A stretch of 64,000 nucleotides of DNA, taken from 34-65-8 sp963529855. GTDB taxonomy: Bacteria > Pseudomonadota > Alphaproteobacteria > Sphingomonadales > Sphingomonadaceae. Below are positions 8,600-15,816 of this stretch, one piece after another (the first letter of the stretch is position 1; each line of letters starts with the position of its first letter). Both the position numbers and the translations under genes were made by a program. The notes below the pieces were generated by a model that worked only from the letters and a program-made list of their open reading frames with translations, did not search any database and was not told where the DNA came from. The stretch covers positions 1-64,000 of the forward strand of contig CAURZK010000003.1 of assembly GCA_963529855.1 (NCBI GenBank). The letters are read 5' to 3'.

Positions 8600-9349
8600 A
8601 TGCGGTTCCTTGCAGCCCTCTTCCTCGCATTTGCCGGCCTCGTGGCTGCTCCTGCACAGGCGCAAGTCCTGTCGGTCGAAACCTGGACCGAGGAGTGGGA
8701 TCCGGCGACGGGCGAATGGGTCCGGGTCGAGCCGGGCGCGGATCGCTTCGTCGCCGCGCGGGCGACGCCTCCAGCCGCAGCAATCCGGCACTATGGGCCG
8801 TTCCGCGTGATCGATGGCAAACGCGCGCAGCTGGTCGGGATTACCGACGCGCAGACCCCGGCACAGTTCGCCGCGATGGTGCGCGACTATCCCGGGCTGG
8901 CAACGCTCGAAATGATCGAATGTCCCGGCACGGACGACGATCAGGCGAACCTGCGCCTTGGCCGGATGATTCGCGCGGCGGGGATCGAAACCCATGTTCC
9001 GCGCGGCGGTTCGGTGCGATCGGGCGCGGTCGAGCTGTTCCTGGCGGGGGCTGCACGGCGCATCGACGACGGCGCGGAGTTCGCCGTCCATTCCTGGATC
9101 GACGACTATGGACGCGAAGCGCGCGATGTCGCCGCCGATGCCCCCGAACACCGCGCCTATCTCGCTTATTACCGCGAGATGGGCATGGCCGAAGCCGACG
9201 CGCGCGCATTCTATGCCATGACCAATTCGGTCGGGTTCGATAGCGCGAAATGGCTCGACGCGGCCGAGATGCGTGGCTGGCTGGGCATGGCCGAACCTGC
9301 GCGCGCGCCCAAGCTTGCATATCTTGACTTGCCGGTACTGCTGCCCTAA
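8600..9349 (+). CDS. Periplasmic ClpP/crotonase-fold protein (COG3904-like)
   Basis: This 249-residue protein has a clear signal peptide (MRFLAALFLAFAGLVAAPAQAQ), which fixes the start at 8600 rather than the upstream ATG at 8522. The middle resembles predicted periplasmic ClpP-like proteins: a strand ending MIECPG, a helix with LRLGRMIRAAGIETHV, then SVRSGAVELFLAGAARR, where the family has its nucleophilic Ser beside a hydrophobic helix, and a following HSW. The catalytic set is not fully convincing, since the usual Cys-Ala-Ser-Ala context is replaced by RSGA. It is divergent from the broken comM and lies upstream of rpmH. The fold call is moderate and the function unknown. Confidence 0.6.
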   Translation: MRFLAALFLAFAGLVAAPAQAQVLSVETWTEEWDPATGEWVRVEPGADRFVAARATPPAAAIRHYGPFRVIDGKRAQLVGITDAQTPAQFAAMVRDYPGLATLEMIECPGTDDDQANLRLGRMIRAAGIETHVPRGGSVRSGAVELFLAGAARRIDDGAEFAVHSWIDDYGREARDVAADAPEHRAYLAYYREMGMAEADARAFYAMTNSVGFDSAKWLDAAEMRGWLGMAEPARAPKLAYLDLPVLLP

Positions 9350-9353
9350 CGGC

Positions 9354-9396
9354 CCGGGCATAGAGGCGGCTGCCCGGTGTGGCGGCCCTTTTTATT
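9354..9396 (+). terminator. Terminator-like hairpin between the ClpP-like gene and rpmH
   Basis: CCGGGCA (9354-9360) pairs with TGCCCGG (9371-9377), and a CCCTTTTTATTT tract follows at 9386-9396. It would end the upstream transcript; its closeness to rpmH (17 nt) means it could also act as a leader element for rpmH. Confidence 0.5.
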
Positions 9397-9412
9397 TGAT
9401 CCAGAGGTTATC

Positions 9413-9547
9413 ATGAAGCGGACTTTCCAGCCCAGCAATCTCGTTCGTGCGCGCCGCCACGGCTTTTTCGCGCGCAAGGCGACCCCGGGTGGCCGCAAGG
9501 TTCTGCGCGCCCGCCGCAACCGCGGCCGCAAGAAGCTCTGCGCCTAA
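9413..9547 (+). CDS. rpmH: 50S ribosomal protein L34
   Basis: This 44-residue, very basic protein begins MKRTFQPSNLVRARRHGF and ends RRNRGRKKLCA, the signature of bacterial L34, part of the large ribosomal subunit. A CAGAGG ribosome site precedes the ATG. In most bacteria rpmH is followed directly by rnpA (RNase P protein). Here a 10-bp hairpin comes next and then xthA on the same strand, so this gene stands alone. The N-terminal half is fully conserved, so it should be functional. Confidence 0.95.
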   Translation: MKRTFQPSNLVRARRHGFFARKATPGGRKVLRARRNRGRKKLCA

Positions 9548-9593
9548 GCGTGCATTGACCGGATCGGGCCATGCCCGGTCCTCACGCGGTTCC

Positions 9594-9623
9594 GGCCCGC
9601 TCCTCCTGACGGGGGAGCGGGCC
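9594..9623 (+). terminator. Strong hairpin after rpmH
   Basis: GGCCCGCTCC (9594-9603) and GGAGCGGGCC (9614-9623) are perfect inverted arms, and the stem can extend inward to about 13 bp with one wobble pair. No long T run follows, so it may terminate weakly or protect the 3' end of the short rpmH message. Confidence 0.5.
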
Positions 9624-9696
9624 GAACGCATTTGTGGCCGAAAAAGCGCAGCCACCTGCTTGCCGTAATCGGGACCGCTGCCTATCGCGCTGCCCA

Positions 9697-10491
9697 ATGG
9701 TCAGCATCGCCACCTGGAACATCAATTCGGTTCGCCTGCGCCTGGATCAGGTCGAACGCGTGCTGCGCGAGCAGGCGCCCGACGTGCTCTGCCTGCAGGA
9801 AATCAAATGCCAGGAAAGCCAGTTCCCGGCCCAGGCGCTGGCCGATCTCGGCTATGTCCACCAGGCCGTTCACGGGCAGAAGGGCTATCACGGCGTCGCC
9901 ACCGTCAGCCGCATTCCCTTGCGCGAATTGAGCCGTAACGACTGGCAGGACAATGGCGAGGCGCGCCACGTCGGCGTCGAACTGCTCGGGCCGGAGGGGC
10001 AGGGCCTCGTCCTCGAAAACGTCTATATTCCCGCCGGCGGCGACGTGGCCGACCGCGAGGTGAATATGAAATTCGGCCAGAAGCTCGATTTCCTCGAACG
10101 CATGACCCGCTGGGCCGACGCGCTCGACCGGCCGACCCTGATCGTCGGGGATTTCAACATCGCCCCGCTCGATTGCGACGTCTACGATCACAAGGCACTG
10201 CTCAAGGTGGTCAGCCACACCCCGGTCGAGGTCGAAACGCTGGGCCGGTTCCGTGATGCGCATGGATGGGTCGATCTGGGGCGGGAATTCATTCCGGCGC
10301 CGGAACGCAATTATTCCTGGTGGTCGTACCGCAGTTACTGGCGGCAGAAGGACCAGGGCCGCCGGCTGGATCACATGTGGGCCAGCCCCGAACTGGCCCC
10401 GCAGGCGCGCAGCCACCGGTTCGTGGAAGAAACCCGGCGCTGGGAATCGCCCAGCGACCATGTCCCGCTGATCACGGAGTTCGCGCTCTGA
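9697..10491 (+). CDS. xthA: Exodeoxyribonuclease III
   Basis: This 264-residue AP endonuclease/3' exonuclease acts in base-excision repair. The start at 9697 gives MVSIATWNINSVRLRL, the usual N-terminus; an ATG 63 nt upstream would add a Cys-rich tail not seen in the family. Catalytic motifs are in order: WNINS (Asn), LQEIKCQ (metal Glu), the YIPAGGD region, VGDFNIAPLDCDVYD (Asp/Asn), RLDHMWAS and SDHVPL (Asp/His). The stop codon overlaps the probable start of ribA, so the two genes are likely translated together. Confidence 0.96.
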   Translation: MVSIATWNINSVRLRLDQVERVLREQAPDVLCLQEIKCQESQFPAQALADLGYVHQAVHGQKGYHGVATVSRIPLRELSRNDWQDNGEARHVGVELLGPEGQGLVLENVYIPAGGDVADREVNMKFGQKLDFLERMTRWADALDRPTLIVGDFNIAPLDCDVYDHKALLKVVSHTPVEVETLGRFRDAHGWVDLGREFIPAPERNYSWWSYRSYWRQKDQGRRLDHMWASPELAPQARSHRFVEETRRWESPSDHVPLITEFAL

Positions 10492-11549
10492 CTGCCTCGC
10501 CTGCCCGCCGCGCGGCGCAGGCGGTCGATGCGCTGCGCCACGGCTGGCCGCTGGCGCTGGAGGGCGGACCGGTGCTGCTGCCGGTCGAGACCACGGTGGC
10601 GACGGATGCGGCAGCCAGCCACATGCTCATTTCCGCCGCCCGCGCCGAAACCCTGAAGCTGGCGAACCAGCGCGAAGCCGCCGTGCCCCACGCACCGGTG
10701 CTGATTCGCGGCGCGGAGCCGTTCGGCCGGGCCGAGGCGCTGGCTGTGGCCGATCCCGCACTGGACCTTGCGACACCGTTGAAAGGCCCCTTCAAGGCCG
10801 AACCGTGCGACTGGCCGGAAGCGGCCGAGGCAGCGCTGGACCTGGCGCGGATCGCCGGCATCCTGCCCGCCTTCCTGGTCGATCCGGCACACGCGGGCGA
10901 GGCACAGGCCGTCTCTCCAGGCGACCTCGCCGCCTATCAGGACCCGGCCCGCCTCACGATCGCCAGCCGCGCGCGCCTGCCCATCGCGGCGGCGGAGGAA
11001 GCGGAGATCGTCGTATTCCGCGCGCCCGACGATCTGCGCGAACACGTGGCGCTGATCATCGGGCGCCCGATGTCCGACCGAGCGCCATTGGTGCGGCTCC
11101 ACTCGGAATGCCTGACCGGCGACATCCTCGGCAGCCTCAAGTGCGATTGCGGCCCGCAGCTCGACGCTGCCTTGCAGGCGATGGCGCAGGAAGCGAACCA
11201 GGGCGGATGGGGCGTGCTGCTTTATCTGCGGCAGGAAGGGCGCGGGATCGGCCTCGTCAACAAGCTGCGCGCCTATCGCCTGCAGGACCAGGGGTTCGAC
11301 ACGGTCGACGCCAATCGCCGGCTGGGCCTGCCCGACGAAGCGCGCGATTTTCCGGTGGCCACGCGCATGCTGTCATTGCTCGGCGTGCGTTCGGTGCGGC
11401 TGCTGACCAACAACCCGGCCAAGGTCGCCGCACTGGAAACGGCCGGCACAATCGTGGCCGAACGCGTTTCTCATAATATGGCCGCCAACCCCCACAACGC
11501 GCGCTATCTTGCGACCAAGCGCGATCGCTCGGGACACCTCCTGCCATGA
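10488..11549 (+). CDS. ribA: GTP cyclohydrolase II (riboflavin synthesis)
   Basis: RibA opens GTP to the first pyrimidine intermediate of riboflavin. The C-terminal catalytic domain is intact: HSECLTGDILGSLKCDCGPQL holds the three zinc Cys, followed by RQEGRGIGL, NKLRAYRLQDQGFDTVDAN and LTNNPAKV. About 150 residues precede it and look like the degenerate N-terminal extension seen in related bacteria. No ATG, GTG or TTG suits the N-terminus. A CTG at 10488, 8 nt after a GGAG and overlapping the xthA stop, fits best and gives 353 residues; an ATG start much farther upstream lies inside xthA. The stop overlaps the next ATG (ATGA). Confidence 0.9.
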   Translation: MTASPARRAAQAVDALRHGWPLALEGGPVLLPVETTVATDAAASHMLISAARAETLKLANQREAAVPHAPVLIRGAEPFGRAEALAVADPALDLATPLKGPFKAEPCDWPEAAEAALDLARIAGILPAFLVDPAHAGEAQAVSPGDLAAYQDPARLTIASRARLPIAAAEEAEIVVFRAPDDLREHVALIIGRPMSDRAPLVRLHSECLTGDILGSLKCDCGPQLDAALQAMAQEANQGGWGVLLYLRQEGRGIGLVNKLRAYRLQDQGFDTVDANRRLGLPDEARDFPVATRMLSLLGVRSVRLLTNNPAKVAALETAGTIVAERVSHNMAANPHNARYLATKRDRSGHLLP

Positions 11550-12046
11550 CGATGACGATCAGGCCCGAACAGCCCGGCGAGGAACCGGCGATCCATGCCC
11601 TGACCGAGGCCGCTTTCCGCAACATGCCTTACGCCGACGGAGACGAGGCCGATCTGGTCGACGCATTGCGCCGGGATGGCGACCTGGCGCTGTCGCTGGT
11701 GGCATTGAACATGGACGAAGCGATCGTCGGCCACATGGCTTTCTCGCCAGTGTCGATATCCGATGGCAGCCCGGGCTGGTTCGCGCTGGGCCCGTGTTCG
11801 GTCATCCCCACCCGCCAGCGCACCGGGATCGGCACCCAGCTGGTCGAAGCGGGCCTTGATGAAATGCGCGCGCGCGGTGCCTGCGGAATCGTGCTGGTCG
11901 GCAGCCCCAAGTATTATGGCCGTTTCGGCTTCGAGCGTGACCCCAAACTGGTCTATCCCGGTGCGCTGGCACAGTATTTCCAGCGGCTGGTGCTTGCCGA
12001 TGGCGAACCGAGCGGGGTGGTGACGTTCGCGCCTGCTTTCGGCTAG
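11546..12046 (+). CDS. GNAT-family N-acetyltransferase (YhbS-like)
   Basis: This 166-residue acetyltransferase has the acetyl-CoA loop PTRQRTGIGTQLVEAGLDEM at about residues 92-110 and the beta-strand/bulge LGPCSVIP before it. The tail segment VLVGSPKYYGRFGFE is typical of the YhbS subgroup. Acceptor unknown. Its ATG overlaps the ribA stop by 4 nt, so it is the third gene of an xthA-ribA-GNAT unit. Its stop overlaps the convergent beta-helix gene by 4 nt. Confidence 0.9.
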   Translation: MTMTIRPEQPGEEPAIHALTEAAFRNMPYADGDEADLVDALRRDGDLALSLVALNMDEAIVGHMAFSPVSISDGSPGWFALGPCSVIPTRQRTGIGTQLVEAGLDEMRARGACGIVLVGSPKYYGRFGFERDPKLVYPGALAQYFQRLVLADGEPSGVVTFAPAFG

Positions 12047-13026
12047 CGTTTCTCGAACGCCTTCAGGCCAACGCCCAGCTTGTTGTCTGCGATGGCCAGC
12101 CGGGCGCCGGTCCAGTCCGCGACGAATGTCGTGCTGCGGCTCAACCCCGGCACGATGCGCGCATCGTTCCCGGCAATCCGCAGTCCGTCGGACGGGTGCA
12201 GGATGTCTTCGGCGCCGATCGCGACAAAGGCGGAGTAATTTTCTTTATCGCGGCCCTGCACGAACCAGTTGTTGCTGATCTGCCCCGTGGCGCCTGCAGG
12301 CAGATCGATCATGTAATTGGTGCCGCGCCCGGCCGAATCGTCGAAGCTTGAACCGGCGATCTCGACCCGCGCTGCGCGCGACTTCACGTAATGCCCGCCG
12401 GTGCCCCGCTCGAACCGGCTGCGGGTGACCCGCAACTGCCCGTAATCGCCGATGTAGATCGAATGGGCACAGCCGGCGGAATTCTCGCATGTGCCCAGGC
12501 CGCTGAAGGTCGATTTGTCGATCACGATGCGGCCTGACGGGTCGTTCGCAGTGAGGATGCCCTGCTGGCTATCCTTGAACCAGGTTTGGGCGACGGTCAG
12601 GTTACCCTGCTCCAGCCGAATGCCCGCTCCATTGCCATCGGGTACGGCCATGCCGCGGAAAACCAGCCCCGAAACGCTTGCCCCGCGGCCGCGCAGCACC
12701 AGCGCAGCCTTTCCTTCGCACGTCGTGCCGTCAAATATGGCAGTGCCGGGCTCGTTGGCGACGAAGGCAATCACGCCCGCTTCCTGCACCGCGCACTGGC
12801 GATAAGTGCCGGGGGCAATGGCGATCGTCCCCTCTCCCGATCCGACCGCGTCAACCGCCCCCTGCAGCCGCGCGAAACTCTGGCCGGTCTCGGCAACGGT
12901 GAAGGGACGCTGCGTGCCCTGGGCGAACAGGGCCGCGGCGGGAATGGCCGCGATCGCGGCCAGCGCCACGATCACGGCTGCAAGGGACGACGGGCGGGCG
13001 GGAATGGTCCGGGCGCGATTATCCAT
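12043..13026 (-). CDS. Secreted right-handed beta-helix repeat protein
   Basis: This 327-residue protein has an N-terminal membrane/signal segment (residues 15-36, ending FAQG). The rest shows short repeating strands with Asn/Asp/Gly turns, such as GNLTVAQTWFKDSQQGI, GRIVIDKSTFSGLG and GQLRVTRSRFERG, the pattern of parallel beta-helix proteins of the pectate-lyase/NosD type. No catalytic motif of a named lyase is evident. Two Cys in CENSAGC may form a disulfide in the periplasm. Likely a secreted carbohydrate-binding or structural protein. It stands alone on the minus strand. Confidence 0.75.
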   Translation of the reverse strand: MDNRARTIPARPSSLAAVIVALAAIAAIPAAALFAQGTQRPFTVAETGQSFARLQGAVDAVGSGEGTIAIAPGTYRQCAVQEAGVIAFVANEPGTAIFDGTTCEGKAALVLRGRGASVSGLVFRGMAVPDGNGAGIRLEQGNLTVAQTWFKDSQQGILTANDPSGRIVIDKSTFSGLGTCENSAGCAHSIYIGDYGQLRVTRSRFERGTGGHYVKSRAARVEIAGSSFDDSAGRGTNYMIDLPAGATGQISNNWFVQGRDKENYSAFVAIGAEDILHPSDGLRIAGNDARIVPGLSRSTTFVADWTGARLAIADNKLGVGLKAFEKR

Positions 13027-13077
13027 GCGACCGGATTAGGGAGAAAGGGTTAACGCACCGTCAAGGCTATCCCGCGA

Positions 13078-14061
13078 TCAGTCATCGCCCGTTTTCACGA
13101 AGGCGGACAGCGCCTCGATCACCCCCGGTGCGAGCGGCAGGTCGGGATTGGCGTATGTCGCGACGTTGTCGGCCAGCGCATCGCCCTCCACCTGTTTGAG
13201 CGCGTGGTTCGCATCGGGCAGCCAGGCGACGACCGAATCGGCACGCGCTGCGCGCAGTGCATCGAAGTCCGCTTTGCTCACCTGAATGTCTTTGCCGCCG
13301 TAAAGCAGCAAGATGGGATGTTCGATGCTGGCCGCCATCGCGGCCGGGTCAGCGGCGAACATATCGATCAGGAACCCCTGGACGGGCGCGGCAAACAGGC
13401 CCTGCAGCGCCGGGTGGAATTGCGCCGTATCCACGCGTTCGCCGCGTTCCAGGGCTGCGATCGCACCCTCGGCTTGGGCGAGTAACGGGGCATTGGCGGG
13501 GTTGGCGCGCAACTGCTCGCGCATCACGATGCCAAGCGGGCGGCCGGGCGCGGCGACCAGCGCCACGCCGCAGATGATTTCCCCGTGCTCACGCGCCGCG
13601 CGCAGGGCGACCAGGCCGCCCTCGCTATGCCCCGCCAGCCACACGCAATCTCGCCCGGTTTTTGCGCGAACCACGCCGACCCATTGACCGATATCGGCAG
13701 CGTAATCGCCGATAGTGACGGCGTTGGGATCAGCCGCCGCTGCAGCGCTGCCGAACATACCCCGCTTGTCGATCCGCAGGCTGCCGATGCCGCGATCCGC
13801 CAACCCTTCGGCCAGCAGGCGATATGGCGCAGCGCGAACGCCCAGCGGGTTGTTACCGTCCCGGTCGGTGGGGCCCGATCCCGGGATGATGAGCACGACC
13901 GGCTGACCGTCGGCCGGAGCGATGAAGGTGCCCTTCAGCGGCCCGGCCGGACCTAGCGCCTCGACTTCCATCGGCGGAGCTGCGGGAACGGGGTGCGCGG
14001 TCGCGGCACCTGCGGCGGTAACAGCGGCCAGCGTTGCAAGGATCGCGGATTTGCCTGTCAT
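13078..14061 (-). CDS. Secreted alpha/beta hydrolase
   Basis: This 327-residue serine hydrolase starts at 14061, giving the signal peptide MTGKSAILATLAAVTAAGAATAHP; an ATG at 14148 would add 29 basic residues. The oxyanion strand LIIPGSGPTDRDGNNPLG is near residue 50, the nucleophile elbow GHSEGG near 135, an acid in LLLYGGKDIQV near 250, and a late His in PDANHALK near 280. These residues complete a Ser-Asp-His triad. An exported esterase or peptidase of the dienelactone-hydrolase-like group is likely, with unknown substrate. It lies downstream of the SPFH/Arc genes with an 83-nt gap. Confidence 0.85.
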   Translation of the reverse strand: MTGKSAILATLAAVTAAGAATAHPVPAAPPMEVEALGPAGPLKGTFIAPADGQPVVLIIPGSGPTDRDGNNPLGVRAAPYRLLAEGLADRGIGSLRIDKRGMFGSAAAAADPNAVTIGDYAADIGQWVGVVRAKTGRDCVWLAGHSEGGLVALRAAREHGEIICGVALVAAPGRPLGIVMREQLRANPANAPLLAQAEGAIAALERGERVDTAQFHPALQGLFAAPVQGFLIDMFAADPAAMAASIEHPILLLYGGKDIQVSKADFDALRAARADSVVAWLPDANHALKQVEGDALADNVATYANPDLPLAPGVIEALSAFVKTGDD

Positions 14062-14144
14062 GATAGTTATCTCTCCTGTGCCGCGGCGGCGCCTATGCGA
14101 AGGTTCCGGGGGGCGAACCGGTGGCAGGATAAAGCGGGATGGCG

Positions 14145-14348
14145 TCAACTTTCTTTCGGCGGCCTGCCACGCCGGGGACGCCGGCTGGCGTGAACTTCGA
14201 TCCCCCTGCGCTTGAGCGCCTCGCGCAGCAGGATTTCGATCTGGGCATTGGCGCTGCGCAGTTCGGCCGATGCCAGCCGCTCGACCGCGGCATGAACCGC
14301 CGGGTCGAGTCGGAGGGCAAAAGCCTTCTTGTGCGGCGTGTCAGACAC
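14145..14348 (-). CDS. Arc/HicB-type ribbon-helix-helix protein
   Basis: This 67-residue basic protein reads KKAFALRLDPAVHAAVERLA, then NAQIEILLREALKRRG, the strand-helix-helix of Arc/MetJ-type DNA-binding proteins, ending in an Arg/Pro-rich tail. The start is a GTG at 14348 with AAGGA upstream; the longer frame to 14411 runs into the SPFH gene. It begins 8 nt after the SPFH stop, so it is the second gene of that operon. It may regulate the operon through the AT-rich palindrome near 15300. No toxin gene is adjacent, so an antitoxin role is not supported. Confidence 0.8.
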   Translation of the reverse strand: MSDTPHKKAFALRLDPAVHAAVERLASAELRSANAQIEILLREALKRRGIEVHASRRPRRGRPPKES

Positions 14349-14356
14349 GATGTTCC

Positions 14357-15190
14357 TTACTGGTACAGCGTCCCGGTGTTGACCACCGGCTGCGCTTCGC
14401 GTTCGCCGCACAGGACGACCATCAGGTTCGAAACCATCGTTGCCCGGCGCTCGTCATCCAGTTCGACGATGCCATCCTGGCTGAGCTTGATCAGCGCTTC
14501 CTCGACCATGCCGACCGCGCCCAGCACCAGCTTCGAGCGCGCCGCGATCACGGCGTCCGCCTGCTGGCGCCGCAGCATCGCGCTGGCGATTTCGGGCGCG
14601 TAGGCAAGGTGGGTGAGGCCCGCCTCGTCGACTACGATCCCGGCGACCCGCAGCCGCTCGTTCAGTTCTTCCAGCAGTTCGCGGTTCACGACCTCTCCGC
14701 TGCCGCGCAAGGTCACTTCCTCGTTCTCGAAGTCATCGTACGGATGGCGCGAGCCGACGGTGCGCAGCCCCGCCTCGATCTGAATCTCCACGAACTGCTT
14801 GTAATCGTCGACGTCGAAACTCGCCTGCGCGGTGTCGGCCACGCGCCAGACGACATTGCAGGCGATCTCGATCGGATTGCCGCGCAGGTCGTTGATCTTG
14901 ACCTTTTCGGAATGGATATTGTGCGCGCGGGCAGACATCTTGGCGCGCATGATCCACGGCCAGACCCAGCGCAGCCCCTCGGTCCGCTCGGTCCCCTTGT
15001 ATTCGCCGAACAGGGTCAGGACGGCCGCCTGGTTCGGCTGGATCATGAAGAAGCCGCAGGCGACGACCAGAATGATGACGATGGCCGCAGCGATCGCGGC
15101 GATGAACAGCGGGGGGCTGTCGTTCAGCTGCCCGCCAGGCGCCAGTGCCGGGATCAGCCAGGCGGAAACCCCGATGAGCGCCAGCAGCAC
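14357..15190 (-). CDS. SPFH/band-7 membrane protein, N-terminus interrupted by an amber codon
   Basis: The 277-residue frame starts at a GTG (15190) and reads LLALIGVSAWLIPALAPG, a second hydrophobic segment (residues 26-50), then the prohibitin/stomatin domain (MIQPNQAAVLTLFGEYKGT, GLRWVWPW, NDLRGNPIEIACNVVWRV) and a coiled helix with RRQQADAVIAARSKLVLGA. The natural start is probably 15268, behind a strong GGAGGAGG site; from there 23 codons (MVTEMKGMNVSREV...) run in the same frame to TAG at 15197-15199, two codons before this GTG. So the gene carries a nonsense codon, and translation may restart at the GTG. The Arc-type gene follows 8 nt downstream. Confidence 0.8.
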   Translation of the reverse strand: MLLALIGVSAWLIPALAPGGQLNDSPPLFIAAIAAAIVIILVVACGFFMIQPNQAAVLTLFGEYKGTERTEGLRWVWPWIMRAKMSARAHNIHSEKVKINDLRGNPIEIACNVVWRVADTAQASFDVDDYKQFVEIQIEAGLRTVGSRHPYDDFENEEVTLRGSGEVVNRELLEELNERLRVAGIVVDEAGLTHLAYAPEIASAMLRRQQADAVIAARSKLVLGAVGMVEEALIKLSQDGIVELDDERRATMVSNLMVVLCGEREAQPVVNTGTLYQ

Positions 15191-15196
15191 GAGCAG

Positions 15197-15268
15197 CTAA
15201 ACGTACCCGTTGTAACTGCTCCCGCGTACCTCGCGGCTGACATTCATCCCCTTCATCTCAGTGACCAT
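15197..15268 (-). other. Displaced 5' end of the SPFH gene, closed by TAG
   Basis: A strong ribosome site (GGAGGAGG) and ATG at 15268 open 23 codons reading MVTEMKGMNVSREVRGSSYN then GYV, ending in TAG at 15197-15199. The frame is the same as that of the SPFH domain, and the next codons (LLV) lead straight into its first membrane helix. A single-base change such as TGG to TAG would explain it. Confidence 0.75.
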
Positions 15269-15295
15269 CGCGGTTTCCTCCTCCAATATAATTAC

Positions 15296-15312
15296 GATAT
15301 CATATTTATATC
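15296..15312. promoter_or_regulatory. AT-rich palindrome upstream of the SPFH/Arc operon
   Basis: GATAT (15296-15300) and ATATC (15308-15312) flank a 7-bp AT spacer, inside about 35 bases that are almost all A/T in a GC-rich genome. It lies just upstream of the SPFH ribosome site and probably holds its promoter and an operator, possibly for the ribbon-helix-helix protein of the operon. Confidence 0.45.
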
Positions 15313-15538
15313 AGCTGAAGACCGGCGACAAGCATTTTTCGGCGGAGCGGGGCGGCCAAACTTGCAAACGCAACCCGCTGCACCCATATTCCCGAAGCGG
15401 ACCGGGCCCCTCTGGCGCGGCGCGCGGGTTTCAGAACCTCGCGCTGTGTGATGTCGGACCGCATCGGATGACGCCGATGCCGGGCCCGGGGTTAACCCCC
15501 TCCCCCCCTCCCGACCTCGGCCCGGCGCGGCGCATCCG

Positions 15539-15562
15539 ATCGATCGCAAACTCGCAATCGAT
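15539..15562 (+). promoter_or_regulatory. Inverted repeat in the leader of the DUF465 gene
   Basis: ATCGATCGC (15539-15547) and GCAATCGAT (15554-15562) pair over 8 of 9 positions around a 6-nt loop, ending 12 nt before the start codon. Either a protein-binding site or an mRNA hairpin. The rest of 15313-15538 shows no gene, only GC-rich sequence with C runs. Confidence 0.35.
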
Positions 15563-15574
15563 AAGGGACCGAAA

Positions 15575-15748
15575 ATGTCACAACGCATGTACCGCCTGAT
15601 GGAACGTCATCAGAAGCTCGACAGCCTGCTGGCGCTTGCCCGGCAGAAGCGCTGGGTCGACCCGCTGGAAATCGCGCGGCTCAAGAAGCTGAAACTGGCG
15701 ATCAAGGATCGCATCGCCCGCCTGATGCGCGCGCGCGCCGCGGCCTGA
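15575..15748 (+). CDS. DUF465 (YdcH-family) small protein
   Basis: This 57-residue basic helical protein reads MSQRMYRLMERHQKLDSLLA, then RQKRWVDPLEIARLKKLKLAIKDRIARLM. This matches the small DUF465/YdcH family in length, the early H-x-x-L-D motif and the later L-K-K-x-K-L-x-x-K-D motif. Members form a short helical hairpin; their role is unknown. An AAGGGA ribosome site lies 7 nt before the ATG. It is a single gene between the SPFH operon and terC. Confidence 0.85.
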   Translation: MSQRMYRLMERHQKLDSLLALARQKRWVDPLEIARLKKLKLAIKDRIARLMRARAAA

Positions 15749-15816
15749 CCATTCGCCGGGCGAGGCACATGCGTTTCGACTGAGTTCTCGCCCGGCCTTT
15801 ATCCGGGACAAGCACG

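Noticed and set aside
9413..9547. rpmH as a sign of a nearby replication origin
   Set aside because: No dnaA, rnpA, yidC or DnaA-box cluster is seen around it.
14145..14348. HicB antitoxin of a toxin-antitoxin pair
   Set aside because: No HicA-like or other toxin gene adjoins it; the neighbour is an SPFH membrane protein.
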